DNA of 64,000 nucleotides from Gloeocapsa sp. PCC 7428 (GTDB lineage Bacteria; Cyanobacteriota; Cyanobacteriia; Cyanobacteriales; Chroococcidiopsidaceae), in contig NC_020051.1 in NCBI RefSeq assembly GCF_000317555.1, positions 1-64,000 on the forward strand, in the 5' to 3' direction. A model generated the notes under the pieces. It was not told the origin of the DNA and made no database searches. It saw nothing but the letters and a program-made list of their open reading frames with translations. This document shows, piece after piece, positions 56,835 through 64,000 of this stretch. Position 1 is the stretch's first letter, and each line of letters opens with the position of its first letter. The position numbers were made by a program, and so were the translations under genes.

Positions 56835-56868
56835 TTTTTAGACCTGAAGTGATGCTCAGGTCTAAAAA
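56835..56868. terminator. Bidirectional intrinsic terminator
   Basis: The 13-bp arms TTTTTAGACCTGA and TCAGGTCTAAAAA are perfect complements around an 8-base loop, with A- and T-runs on both sides. It lies 18 bp after the DUF2808 copy 1 stop. Confidence 0.85.
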
Positions 56869-57079
56869 AGTAAATGTTACCCGTCATGCTTATCTCATAA
56901 AAAGCCTTTTAGTAGGAGAAGTTTATTTTATTGTCAGCTTTTCTAAAACCAACTTAACATAAACCTGAAATCAATTTGACTATGATAATCAATTTGTTGC
57001 TACTAATTTTTAGGTAGATATGTGCTGGTTATTATACTAATAGTTACGAATTCAAAAAAAATGACTGTTGTGTAGTGTA

Positions 57080-57096
57080 TTTCATACTAATTTCAT
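57080..57096 (+). promoter_or_regulatory. Orphan RppA/CopR-type box with -10
   Basis: TTTCAT-ACTAA-TTTCAT, followed by a perfect -10 TATAAT at 57108-57113 (or TAGTAT at 57113-57118). No open frame follows; instead an intrinsic terminator starts about 30 bases on. Confidence 0.7.
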
Positions 57097-57120
57097 TTTC
57101 ATGTTCGTATAATAGTATTT

Positions 57121-57197
57121 AATCACTTACACCCTTAATGCAACATTGGGCTTTTCCACTGTGCTACTCAAGTACAAGCGAAAAGCCTATTTTTTTC
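57121..57197 (+). ncRNA. Candidate metal-responsive small RNA
   Basis: Predicted transcript of about 75 nt from just after the TATAAT to a T-run ending about 57197. Its 3' part is a hairpin, GGCTTTTC (57149-57156) with GAAAAGCC (57180-57187), followed by TATTTTTTT. The start is inferred from the promoter elements; no coding frame of useful length is present. It may equally be an attenuated leader or the remnant of a gene lost between the two DUF2808 genes. Confidence 0.45.
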
Positions 57198-57584
57198 TAT
57201 CAAAATATATCATTCTAAAGCTCTAATAGGCATTAAATCCAAGTGCAGAAGCAAAAATCGTATAGGAACTTCGCATTTTTCAAACTTTGAGAATACTGAT
57301 TTTTTTGCTGTCTTGAGCAATACTTTCTTTCAGTAGAGACAATCTATCATAAGATAAGTGAAAAGCATTTCCCTTATTGCTTCATTAGACCTCAAGAGTC
57401 ATAATATTTTTGAGGGATACATATTTCTTAATAAGAATGAATTAAAGTTTCTTTATTTAGCTTAGCTAGTGGTTCTCAAGTATAGATTCTTTAAATTATG
57501 TATTCAATCATTATTAATGCTTTGATGCGATAAGTTTAAAGTGCTTTGATAAAGCATAAACATTTTGTTTATCTAGTGTATATA
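57198..57584. other. AT-rich intergenic region
   Basis: No gene or motif recognised between the sRNA candidate and the next TTTCAT box. Confidence 0.5.
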
Positions 57585-57601
57585 TTTCATTCTAATTTCA
57601 T
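57585..57601 (+). promoter_or_regulatory. RppA/CopR-type box before DUF2808 gene 2
   Basis: TTTCAT-TCTAA-TTTCAT, then ACCTGTCAGG and a -10-like GATAGT at 57615-57620. That places the transcript start near 57627, favouring ATG 57670 as the gene start. Confidence 0.75.
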
Positions 57602-57669
57602 TATTACCTGTCAGGATAGTAAATAAGAAGAATATGATTTTCTCTCTTGAATTCCAAAGGGCAATTTCA

Positions 57670-58149
57670 ATGAAAAAACTAATTTCGCTTACTACTTTGA
57701 CTTTATTGAGTATATATTCAGTCCCAGCTGCTTTTGCGGAGGGAGTTCCAGGTGAAACATCTTTTTCTCATCTCTTTCATAGCAATGCACATCCCAATGA
57801 TGCTCGCGCTTTAAGCGCTATGCATCATTTTAAACTACACGTTCAAGGGAGCGATTTATCACAAATTTCAATAGATTTACCAGAGGGCGTTAAGATTAGG
57901 CGAGGAGTTGAAGTTACGGATCAATCTGGCAAGAAATTAGATGCTGATGTTTCTATCAATGACAAAAAAGCTACTGTCGCTTTTTCTCGACCAGTATCTC
58001 CAGAAACAATTCTTACAGTTTCGATGAAAGGAGTCCAAACTCCATTTCCTGGATACAGAAAAACTTGGCGTTATTCGGTAAGTGGCAAAAATCAAAATAT
58101 GGAAGAAGATGTTCTATTTGGTACAGCTCAAATCCAAACTTATGAGTAG
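57670..58149 (+). CDS. DUF2808 exported protein, copy 2
   Basis: 159 residues: signal peptide (KKLISLTTLTLLSI…AAFA), then the same domain as copy 1 (MHHFKLHVQGSDLSQISIDL, TDQSGKKLDADVSI, TWRYSVS). ATG 57670 has AAAGG ten bases upstream and gives a canonical signal peptide; the frame extends to ATG 57634, which would lie only about 7 nt into the transcript. Role unknown. Confidence 0.8.
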   Translation: MKKLISLTTLTLLSIYSVPAAFAEGVPGETSFSHLFHSNAHPNDARALSAMHHFKLHVQGSDLSQISIDLPEGVKIRRGVEVTDQSGKKLDADVSINDKKATVAFSRPVSPETILTVSMKGVQTPFPGYRKTWRYSVSGKNQNMEEDVLFGTAQIQTYE

Positions 58150-58390
58150 TAGATTGCTGCTTAAAAGATAGAGAAGTAAGAGGTGAAGAACCTCAATTTA
58201 CATAAAATTTAGAAAGAGAAAGTAAACATTTCTAATGAACTTTTATGTATTTTTCAATTACATGGAGTAGTTTTCTTCAGATTTTACTTAGTTGTTACTT
58301 CTGATTGGTAAAACTATCTCTTACAACTCAAATAGTCAAAGATTAAGTTGTGTTTTCACAACTTACACCAATACATTAGAGAGGTTTGTC

Positions 58391-58684
58391 ATGAATAAAC
58401 TGTTGATAGTATTCGGAACTACACTTTTTCTAGGTATAGTTTCTTTTGAGCCTACTGCTTTTGCAAATACAAGTAGTTCTCATGCAAGAACATGCCAAAA
58501 TATTCCTATAGCTGAACCTAGCGGAGGTGCTACTAGAATTCGGCTTCAAGCCATAGAGCGATGTAACAAAGGCTCCCAGCAATTTACAAAAACTCATCGT
58601 CGGAAAATGTGTCAATCTGCGTCTATAGCAGAGCCTACAGGTGGTGCTACTAGAGTAGGGATCCGTGCCATGAATAACTGTTAA
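58391..58684 (+). CDS. Small exported protein with two Cys-AEPxGGATR repeats
   Basis: 97 residues from ATG 58391: signal peptide (LLIVFGTTLFLGIVSF…AFA), then two homologous units of about 25 residues separated by a basic linker (TKTHRRKM). Each unit has Cys, then IAEPSGGATRIRL or IAEPTGGATRVGI, then a terminal Cys, so one disulfide per unit is likely. I recognise no family. The downstream neighbour is rppA. A frame extends upstream to 58292, but it lacks a signal and the ATG here is well placed. Confidence 0.7.
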   Translation: MNKLLIVFGTTLFLGIVSFEPTAFANTSSSHARTCQNIPIAEPSGGATRIRLQAIERCNKGSQQFTKTHRRKMCQSASIAEPTGGATRVGIRAMNNC

Positions 58685-59039
58685 TATAGACGTTTTGTAG
58701 CAATGTTTTCTGAGGCTTGACAATATTAAAGAGTTGTAGCAAACAACAAATTATGGAGTGTGTAGCAGATGAAAAATAAATAGTACCACCTAGAAGAAGC
58801 ATAAACTTCCCTAGCTGTTATTAAGATGATTTTCTACAGCCTTGAGAACTTCGCAAATTTTCTGAAAACGATTTACTTAAGGCTGTCTCGCTTAATTTAT
58901 CTTAACATCCTCATTTCCACTAATATTTCATTCTGATTTCATAATCTTGTGTCAATCTATCTTTAAGGATAAACCTTACAATTACTTAAGCAGATACAAA
59001 TTTGTATACTGTAATACTTATTGAAAATGATTGAGTGTT
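58685..59039. other. rppA upstream region
   Basis: No gene; the TTTCAT box 58926-58942 is the only motif recognised. Confidence 0.6.
58926..58942 (+). promoter_or_regulatory. RppA/CopR-type box before the response regulator
   Basis: TTTCAT-TCTGA-TTTCAT, then TGTGTCAATC and a -10-like TATCTT 15 bases on. The presence of the box before the regulator gene suggests autoregulation. Confidence 0.75.
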
Positions 59040-59744
59040 ATGAGAGTGCTGTTAGTTGAGGATGAACCAGATTTAGGATGTGCAATCAAGCGTACTCTAA
59101 ATCAGGAAAGATACATAGTTGACTTAGTTTTGAATGGTACTGAAGCGTGGAACTATTTAGATGGTCAGTGGACACAATATACACTAGCCATTTTTGATTG
59201 GTTACTTCCAGGAGTATCTGGTTTAGAACTATGCAAGCGGTTACGACTTCGGGGTAGCTGTTTACCAGTGTTGATGCTTACAGCTAAAGATCGCATGGAA
59301 GATAAGGTTGCAGGATTAGACGCTGGAGCAGATGATTATCTCGTCAAACCATTTGGTATGGCAGAATTGCTAGCACGATTGCGAGCATTGCAGCGGCGAT
59401 CGCCTCAACTTTCACCCCAAAAACTTCAAGTAGGTAGCCTTAGCTTAGATTACACTACGCGCACAGTTAGTATTCAGAATCAGTCAACTAATGCACAAGT
59501 GGTTCCTCTAACAACAAAGGAGTTTCAACTGCTAGAGTATTTCATGAAGCATTCCAACCAAATTGTTACCAGTGAGCAAATTCGTCATCAATTGTGGGAA
59601 GTAAGCGCCGAGCCAACCAGCAATGTAGTAGCTGCTCAGATGCGTTTATTGCGACGTAAATTAGGTCAGTTTGGAAATGATGGTTTGATTGAAACTCTAC
59701 ACGGCATGGGATATCGACTAAATGCAACCCATGAACCAAAATAA
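59040..59744 (+). CDS. rppA: OmpR-family response regulator (RppA/CopR-like)
   Basis: 234 residues: receiver domain with LVEDEPDLG acidic pair, phospho-Asp in AIFDWLLPG (about 51) and Lys in YLVKPFG; C-terminal winged helix (about 125-232; TTKEFQLLEYFMKHSNQIV, SNVVAAQMRLLRRKL). It matches cyanobacterial RppA/NrsR/CopR regulators, which act with RppB/CopS. ATG 59040 is used; the frame also allows TTG 59031. It overlaps the kinase start. The probable reader of the TTTCAT direct repeats, since the 11-bp period suits an OmpR dimer. Whether its metal is Cu or Ni cannot be read from the sequence. Confidence 0.9.
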   Translation: MRVLLVEDEPDLGCAIKRTLNQERYIVDLVLNGTEAWNYLDGQWTQYTLAIFDWLLPGVSGLELCKRLRLRGSCLPVLMLTAKDRMEDKVAGLDAGADDYLVKPFGMAELLARLRALQRRSPQLSPQKLQVGSLSLDYTTRTVSIQNQSTNAQVVPLTTKEFQLLEYFMKHSNQIVTSEQIRHQLWEVSAEPTSNVVAAQMRLLRRKLGQFGNDGLIETLHGMGYRLNATHEPK

Positions 59745-61068
59745 GCTTTTTTATCTGACTCGTTGGAAGTTAGCAGGTTGCTACTCTGCTGCGATGGGTT
59801 TAGTCTTAAGTATATGTGCGCTGGGTTTATACCAAGCGCTTGTTCATGCCCATTGGCAAACTTTAGATCGAGAACTAGAGTCAGTTGCTGGAACATTACA
59901 TGATAGTGTTGAAAGTGTATTAAAGCAGCCTGGACGTGTAGAACCAACTGCTCAGCAACTCTTACCAGAGCGGAAGCCGCAACAACATATCCTTGGAGCT
60001 ATTCACCAAGGCGATTACTTTATAAAGTTATTAAACACGGCGGGACAGACCGTTACTACGGCGGGGTTTCAGCCAGAGGGATTACCTACTACCTCAGGAG
60101 AGATCACTTGGCAAACAGTTCAAGATACTAAAGGAAATCGCTATCATCAAATTTCCTTACCACTGCACACGCAAGACAATCGCCCTTGGGGATATATGCA
60201 GATGGGACGAAGTCTCAACGATGTCGATAATTACCTTGCTAATGTGAAACTAGTTTTATTGCTGGGTTTACCACTTGCTATGGTTTTAGTAGGCAGTGCG
60301 AGTTGGTGGTTAGCAGGATTTGCAATGCAACCCATTTACGAATCATACAGCCAAATTCAACAGTTTACCGCAGATGTTGCTCACGAACTGCGAACGCCTT
60401 TAGCAGCAGTTGCTGCAACGGTAGAATCAGTATCGGGAATGCCTAACTTACCTGAATCAGAAGCACGGAATATCTTACGCACAATTGAGCGTCAGAATCG
60501 GCGGCTCACGACATTGGTTGCTGATTTACTACTACTTGCTCGTATAGAGCGACAACCCATACCAATACGACGCCAAATTTGTTATCTGAATGATATTGTT
60601 AGCGATTTAGTCGAAGAACTTGCGGCCTTAGCGATCGCAGCTAAAGTAACAATCAGTTATGAGGCAAGGGTGCATCAACAGATAAAAGTTATCGGTGATG
60701 AGGAACAGTTGTATCGCTTGGTTTCTAATATTATTGTTAATGCTATTCAATACACCCTTACAGATGGTCAAGTGAATATTGCTTTGAATTACAGCGATCG
60801 CCATGGAATTATTCAAGTTCAAGACACAGGTATTGGCATTGCACCTTTAGAGCAAAAACGGATTTTCGACCGCTTTTATCGCGTCAGTAGCGATCGCGCT
60901 CGTCATACAGGTGGTTCAGGGTTAGGGTTGGCGATCGCGCAAGCAATCGTCCAAACACACGGAGGTAGCTTACAGGTGCAGAGTGAACTAGGTAAAGGTA
61001 GCACTTTTATAATTCAGTTGCCTTCAATAATCAATCAATTTTCAAACCTTAAGCTGACTAAACAGTAG
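59722..61068 (+). CDS. rppB: Membrane sensor histidine kinase (RppB/CopS-like)
   Basis: 448 residues (or 445 from ATG 59731): TM1 (about 16-38), a periplasmic sensor of about 135 residues (HAHWQTLDRELESVAGTLHD start), TM2 (about 172-195), then HisKA with phospho-His in VAHELRTPLAA (about 221) and the ATPase domain (SNIIVNAIQYT, DTGIGI, GGSGLGLAIAQ). Overlaps rppA by 23 bp. The periplasmic part contains few Cys but several His/Glu residues; the metal site is not obvious. Confidence 0.9.
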   Translation: MQPMNQNKLFYLTRWKLAGCYSAAMGLVLSICALGLYQALVHAHWQTLDRELESVAGTLHDSVESVLKQPGRVEPTAQQLLPERKPQQHILGAIHQGDYFIKLLNTAGQTVTTAGFQPEGLPTTSGEITWQTVQDTKGNRYHQISLPLHTQDNRPWGYMQMGRSLNDVDNYLANVKLVLLLGLPLAMVLVGSASWWLAGFAMQPIYESYSQIQQFTADVAHELRTPLAAVAATVESVSGMPNLPESEARNILRTIERQNRRLTTLVADLLLLARIERQPIPIRRQICYLNDIVSDLVEELAALAIAAKVTISYEARVHQQIKVIGDEEQLYRLVSNIIVNAIQYTLTDGQVNIALNYSDRHGIIQVQDTGIGIAPLEQKRIFDRFYRVSSDRARHTGGSGLGLAIAQAIVQTHGGSLQVQSELGKGSTFIIQLPSIINQFSNLKLTKQ

Positions 61069-61106
61069 TATTTTTACTAAAAAGCCATTATTTAATACTA
61101 ACAATT

Positions 61107-61364
61107 ATGGCTCAAATGTCTGCTGCTTTATTTGATGAACGCTTTGAACAAATTCTTTGTGGCTATGTTAATACTACAAGACAAGTTCAAATTTTGCGGA
61201 TTGCCAACCCAATTAGTAGCTGGTTTGAACGAGTTATTTTTCCAGGACAACGTATCTTGTTCTTTGCACTACCAATTACTTATTTAGAAATCTACAGTAG
61301 CGAAATACCTAGTACAGTCTTAATGGACAAGATTCTATGCGATCGCTTGCGTATTAATTCATAA
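61107..61364 (+). CDS. DUF1830 protein
   Basis: 85 residues covering the DUF1830 pattern ILCGYVNTTRQVQILRI, WFERVIFPGQRILFFALP, CDRLRI. Function unknown; small cytoplasmic proteins of cyanobacteria. It sits between the two-component system and TolC on the same strand, so it may be co-expressed. Confidence 0.8.
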   Translation: MAQMSAALFDERFEQILCGYVNTTRQVQILRIANPISSWFERVIFPGQRILFFALPITYLEIYSSEIPSTVLMDKILCDRLRINS

Positions 61365-61404
61365 AAAACTGATCGAAAACTATCAATAAGTAGGATGAAA
61401 AGGA

Positions 61405-63024
61405 GTGAGAATTAATATTTTGAGCTATACTCGCTATTTTATAGCTGTAAGTATAAGCACAGTAACGGCTTTAGGAAACATTGAGCCAAGTAGGTCTCAA
61501 AACGTTTTATCAATTACTCAGCAAAACATTGATAGTTCGAGTCAGAGTATTCAATCTCAGGCAAACGAATTTTCTAAGCAACTACAAGATGTAATAGTAC
61601 CAGTGCGTACAAGCACTCCAATTCAAAACAATTTAAACTCTACTCCCAGTAGCTCCCCTAGTCCAGGGTTATCAACAGAAGCTCCAAATTATCTCAATCC
61701 CAATCCCAACCCACTACAATTTCCTACACGACCGGAAGAAGTACGCGTCCAGGGTACGCAGCCAATCACACTACAACAAGCGTTGGAACTGGCACAGCGA
61801 AACAATCGACAGTTACAAGTCGCCAGACTCACAGTTGAACGCAGTCGTGCAGCACTACGCGAAGCACGCTCCGCATTGTATCCTAGTGTCGGTGTAAATT
61901 CAGGAATTTCGCGCTCGCGCTCAGCCCAATCGGAGTTGCAGCAACGTATTCAAGAAAATCAAGGCATTCCCCAAACGGACGAAGGTTCAATCAGCACCGT
62001 GCTCAGTGGAACAGCGGAACTGAGTTACAACCTTTATACTTCCGGCGAAAGAAGTTCGCGAATTCGTGCCGCCGAAGAACAAGTGCGCTTGAGTGAATTG
62101 CAGCTAGAGCAAGCTACAGAAGAGTTGCGTTTGAATGTTGCAGATGATTACTACAATTTGCAAGCAGCTGATGAACTAGTCCGGATCAATCAATCTGCTG
62201 TCACCAATGCTCAAGCGAGTTTACGCGATGCCCAAGCGTTAGAGCAAGCAGGAGTAGGGACTCGATTTGCTGTACTACAAGCGGAAGTACAGTTAGCAAA
62301 CGCTACACAAGATTTAACTAATGCGTTGGGTCAACAACAAACAAGTCGTCGTCAGCTAGCATCGCGACTGAGTATCGCACAATTGGTAAATGTTTCTGCG
62401 GCTGACCCCGTGCAAATCTCAGGGTTATGGAATTTGCCTCTAGAAGACAGTATTGTGCTGGCGTTTCGCAATCGTGCAGAACTCGAACAGCAACTTGTAC
62501 AGCGCAATATCAGTGAAGCACAGCGACGCTTGGCATTATCTCAATTAGGACCACGCGTCAGTTTGGTGACAAGTTATAACGTTCTAGATGTGTTTGATGA
62601 TGGAGCTGGTCTAGCAGATGGTTACTCGCTGGGAGCCAACGTGTCGTTAAATTTATATGATGGGGGAGCCGCCCGCGCTAGAGCAAGACAAGAAGAAGCT
62701 AATATTGCGATCGCCGAGACAAATTTTGCCGACACGCGCAACCAAGTCCGTTTTGAAGTGGAAGAAGCTTACAACACGCTTCAATCAAACTTAGCAAACA
62801 TTCAAACTGCATCGGTCGCATTAGAACAAGCACGCGAAGCATTGCGATTAGCACGCTTACGCTTCCAAGCCGGAGTCGGGACGCAAACCGAAGTCATCGA
62901 TGCAGAAAACGACCTCACCAACGCCGAAGGCAATCGCGTCACGGCAATTTTAGACTACAATCGGGCGTTAGCAAGATTACAGCGCGCAGCTAGTTCAGAT
63001 CCGCAATCTGGAGGACTTGAGTAA
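61405..63024 (+). CDS. TolC-family outer membrane efflux protein
   Basis: 539 residues: signal region, then a Ser/Pro/Asn-rich low-complexity stretch (about 65-115), then the two repeats of the TolC fold (ITLQQALELAQRNNRQLQVA…; YNVLDVFDDGAGLADGYSLG). Coiled-coil segments are rich in Gln/Ala/Glu. Outer-membrane channel for RND pumps; it could serve the CusBA-like pump (46.4-51.3 kb) and the HAE1 pump (4.8-9.3 kb). The start is uncertain: GTG 61405 is one base after the AGGA; TTG 61420 is an alternative. Confidence 0.88.
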   Translation: MRINILSYTRYFIAVSISTVTALGNIEPSRSQNVLSITQQNIDSSSQSIQSQANEFSKQLQDVIVPVRTSTPIQNNLNSTPSSSPSPGLSTEAPNYLNPNPNPLQFPTRPEEVRVQGTQPITLQQALELAQRNNRQLQVARLTVERSRAALREARSALYPSVGVNSGISRSRSAQSELQQRIQENQGIPQTDEGSISTVLSGTAELSYNLYTSGERSSRIRAAEEQVRLSELQLEQATEELRLNVADDYYNLQAADELVRINQSAVTNAQASLRDAQALEQAGVGTRFAVLQAEVQLANATQDLTNALGQQQTSRRQLASRLSIAQLVNVSAADPVQISGLWNLPLEDSIVLAFRNRAELEQQLVQRNISEAQRRLALSQLGPRVSLVTSYNVLDVFDDGAGLADGYSLGANVSLNLYDGGAARARARQEEANIAIAETNFADTRNQVRFEVEEAYNTLQSNLANIQTASVALEQAREALRLARLRFQAGVGTQTEVIDAENDLTNAEGNRVTAILDYNRALARLQRAASSDPQSGGLE

Positions 63025-63027
63025 GTC

Positions 63028-63081
63028 AACCGCCCTACCCACAGGGGAATGGGGCTTGTAACTGACCGAGAGCATCGGTCG
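63028..63081. repeat. Hairpin between TolC and the ATPase
   Basis: GACCGA…TCGGTC (63054-63070) is a 6-bp stem. The preceding CCGCCCTACCCACAGGGG and ATGGGGCTTGTAAC resemble the stem of an IS200/IS605-type element end, but no transposase is present. Possibly a shared terminator. Confidence 0.35.
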
Positions 63082-63083
63082 AA

Positions 63084-64000
63084 TTAGGTTAACTGGACTC
63101 GGCGCAACAACATCGCGTTAATTGACACAATTACAGTAGAAAGGCTCATGAACACGGCTCCCAATGCCGGTGAGAGTAGAATACCTAGAGGGGCAGCAAC
63201 TCCAGCCGCTAATGGAATTCCAACTACGTTATACCCAGTAGCCCAAAACAAATTCTGAATCATCTTGTTATAAGTTGCTTTAGCAAGTTGAAGTGTATAC
63301 GTTACATCAAGCGGGTCATTTTCAACTAACACCAAGTCAGCTGATTCTATTGCTACATTTGTCCCTGCACCAATTGCAATTCCTAGATCTGCGTTAAATA
63401 AAGCGGCAGCATCATTAATTCCATCACCAACAAATGCCGTTGGGCTTTTTGCTTTTAACCGCTGGATGATTGCTGCTTTATCTTGAGGTAAAACACGCGC
63501 ATAATATTGCTCGATGTTCAGTTCCGCTGCAACAGTTTTTGCCACAGCTTCGGCATCTCCGGTAATCATTACGACCTGAACATCCATGACTTGCAGCTGT
63601 TGAACAGCTTCGCGCGCGCGTTCGCGGATCTTGTCAGCTAGCCCAAATATCGCAAGAACCTGACTATTGTCTAGTAGTGCAATCGCGCTTTCTCCACGCG
63701 CTTCAATTTTCTCTAATCCTGCTTGCAACTCAGTAGGAAACATCAAACCCAGTTCTTCTGCCCACTCTGAACGCCCGACTCGATAGCTTTTACCGTTAAC
63801 AACACCTTCTATTCCTTTGCCTGTCACCGATTGAAACTCACTTCCTTTCGGAAGTTTCACTTGCTGATTGTTTGCTTCCTCCACGACTGCCTGTGCTAGC
63901 GGATGTTCCGATAGCGATTCTAAAGCGGCGGCGATCGCAAGTGCTTCTAAGTCACTGATATCTTGAGCATAAATTCGCTGTACTCCAAACTGTCCTTCAG
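63084..64000 (-). CDS. P1B-type ATPase, C-terminal part (CopB-like), cut by the window edge
   Basis: The visible frame begins outside the window and ends at 63084. It starts just after the DKTGT region (EGQFGVQRIYAQD, typical of CopB-type ATPases), with the HP motif in ESLSEHPLAQAVV, the nucleotide-binding GKGIEGVV (about half-way), the hinge [12 protein letters not shown], and the last membrane helices (LFWATGYNVVGIPLAAG). CPx and metal-binding segments lie beyond the edge, so the metal is unproven; CopB-type enzymes export Cu2+ or Ag+. Convergent with TolC. Confidence 0.85.
   Translation of the reverse strand, partial: EGQFGVQRIYAQDISDLEALAIAAALESLSEHPLAQAVVEEANNQQVKLPKGSEFQSVTGKGIEGVVNGKSYRVGRSEWAEELGLMFPTELQAGLEKIEARGESAIALLDNSQVLAIFGLADKIRERAREAVQQLQVMDVQVVMITGDAEAVAKTVAAELNIEQYYARVLPQDKAAIIQRLKAKSPTAFVGDGINDAAALFNADLGIAIGAGTNVAIESADLVLVENDPLDVTYTLQLAKATYNKMIQNLFWATGYNVVGIPLAAGVAAPLGILLSPALGAVFMSLSTVIVSINAMLLRRVQLT

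Noticed and set aside
1-64000. CRISPR array
   Set aside because: No regularly spaced direct repeats of 25-40 bp with unique spacers were seen on either strand, although a CAST-like relic suggested looking for one.
1-64000. tRNA or rRNA genes
   Set aside because: No cloverleaf or rRNA signature was recognised; a proper scan would be needed to exclude them.

Overview
The window is cyanobacterial. HIP1 octamers (GCGATCGC) are scattered through it, and it encodes an SLH-OprB iron uptake porin pair, DUF1830 and DUF2808 proteins, a flavodoxin and an RppA/RppB-type two-component system. It reads as an accessory island specialised for copper (and possibly other metals) and thiol-redox stress, patched together with many insertion-sequence scars. 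The right part (about 38-64 kb) looks clearly more AT-rich than the left, which suggests two source segments. I cannot tell whether the molecule is a plasmid or a chromosome.

Layout. 1-2.4 kb: a 36-bp perfect palindrome, a long stretch without recognisable genes, then a PIN toxin/RHH antitoxin pair. 3.0-4.74 kb: a decayed tnsB-tnsC pair of the type V-K CRISPR-associated transposon family, with no Cas12k or CRISPR array visible. 4.8-10.2 kb (minus): an operon for a glutaredoxin-MauE protein, an RND adaptor and an HAE1-type RND pump. 10.4-16.5 kb (minus): flavodoxin, a MerR regulator, and a copper operon (CopZ, CopA P-type ATPase, a 32-aa membrane peptide, a double cupredoxin), plus a His-rich YtkA-like protein. 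16.7-25.6 kb (minus): AraC and a nonsense-mutated TetR, a FAD monooxygenase, a four-gene thiol-redox cluster and a NarL-type two-component system. 25.8-27.0 kb: an IS4-type element sitting in a second copZ. 27.2-38.0 kb: three Cys-rich copper-storage (Csp) proteins, a glutathione-reductase-like enzyme, a K+ channel, DUF305 (CopM-like) proteins, a DUF411 protein, broken IS6 and IS110 elements and a polA fragment. 38.4-41.9 kb: decayed purT and hydrolase genes beside an intact lnt. 42.2-64 kb: multicopper oxidase, CopM-like proteins, a CusBA-like RND efflux system with a lipoprotein, two porins, two DUF2808 proteins, a small repeat protein, the RppA/B (CopR/S-like) pair, a TolC protein and the C-terminal part of a CopB-type P-type ATPase that runs off the right edge.

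Two recurring regulatory signals tie the island together. (1) Seven good MerR-type promoters (-35 TTGACT/TTGAAT, 20-bp spacer holding a CTCYAGT/ACTGGAG dyad, -10) lie before the RND operon, merR, copZ-copA, the YtkA-like gene, the interrupted copZ, the multicopper oxidase and copM. (2) Twelve copies of a direct repeat TTTCAT-N5-TTTCAT (or close variants) lie before the Gor-like gene, the copM genes, cusB, a porin, both DUF2808 genes and rppA itself; three copies have no obvious downstream gene. One of those three is followed by a promoter-like sequence and an intrinsic terminator, and is a candidate metal-responsive small RNA. copM carries both signals. The inferred logic is cytoplasmic metal sensing by MerR (export ATPase, chaperone, oxidase) combined with periplasmic sensing by RppB/CopS-RppA/CopR (CopM, CusBA, porin, surface proteins).
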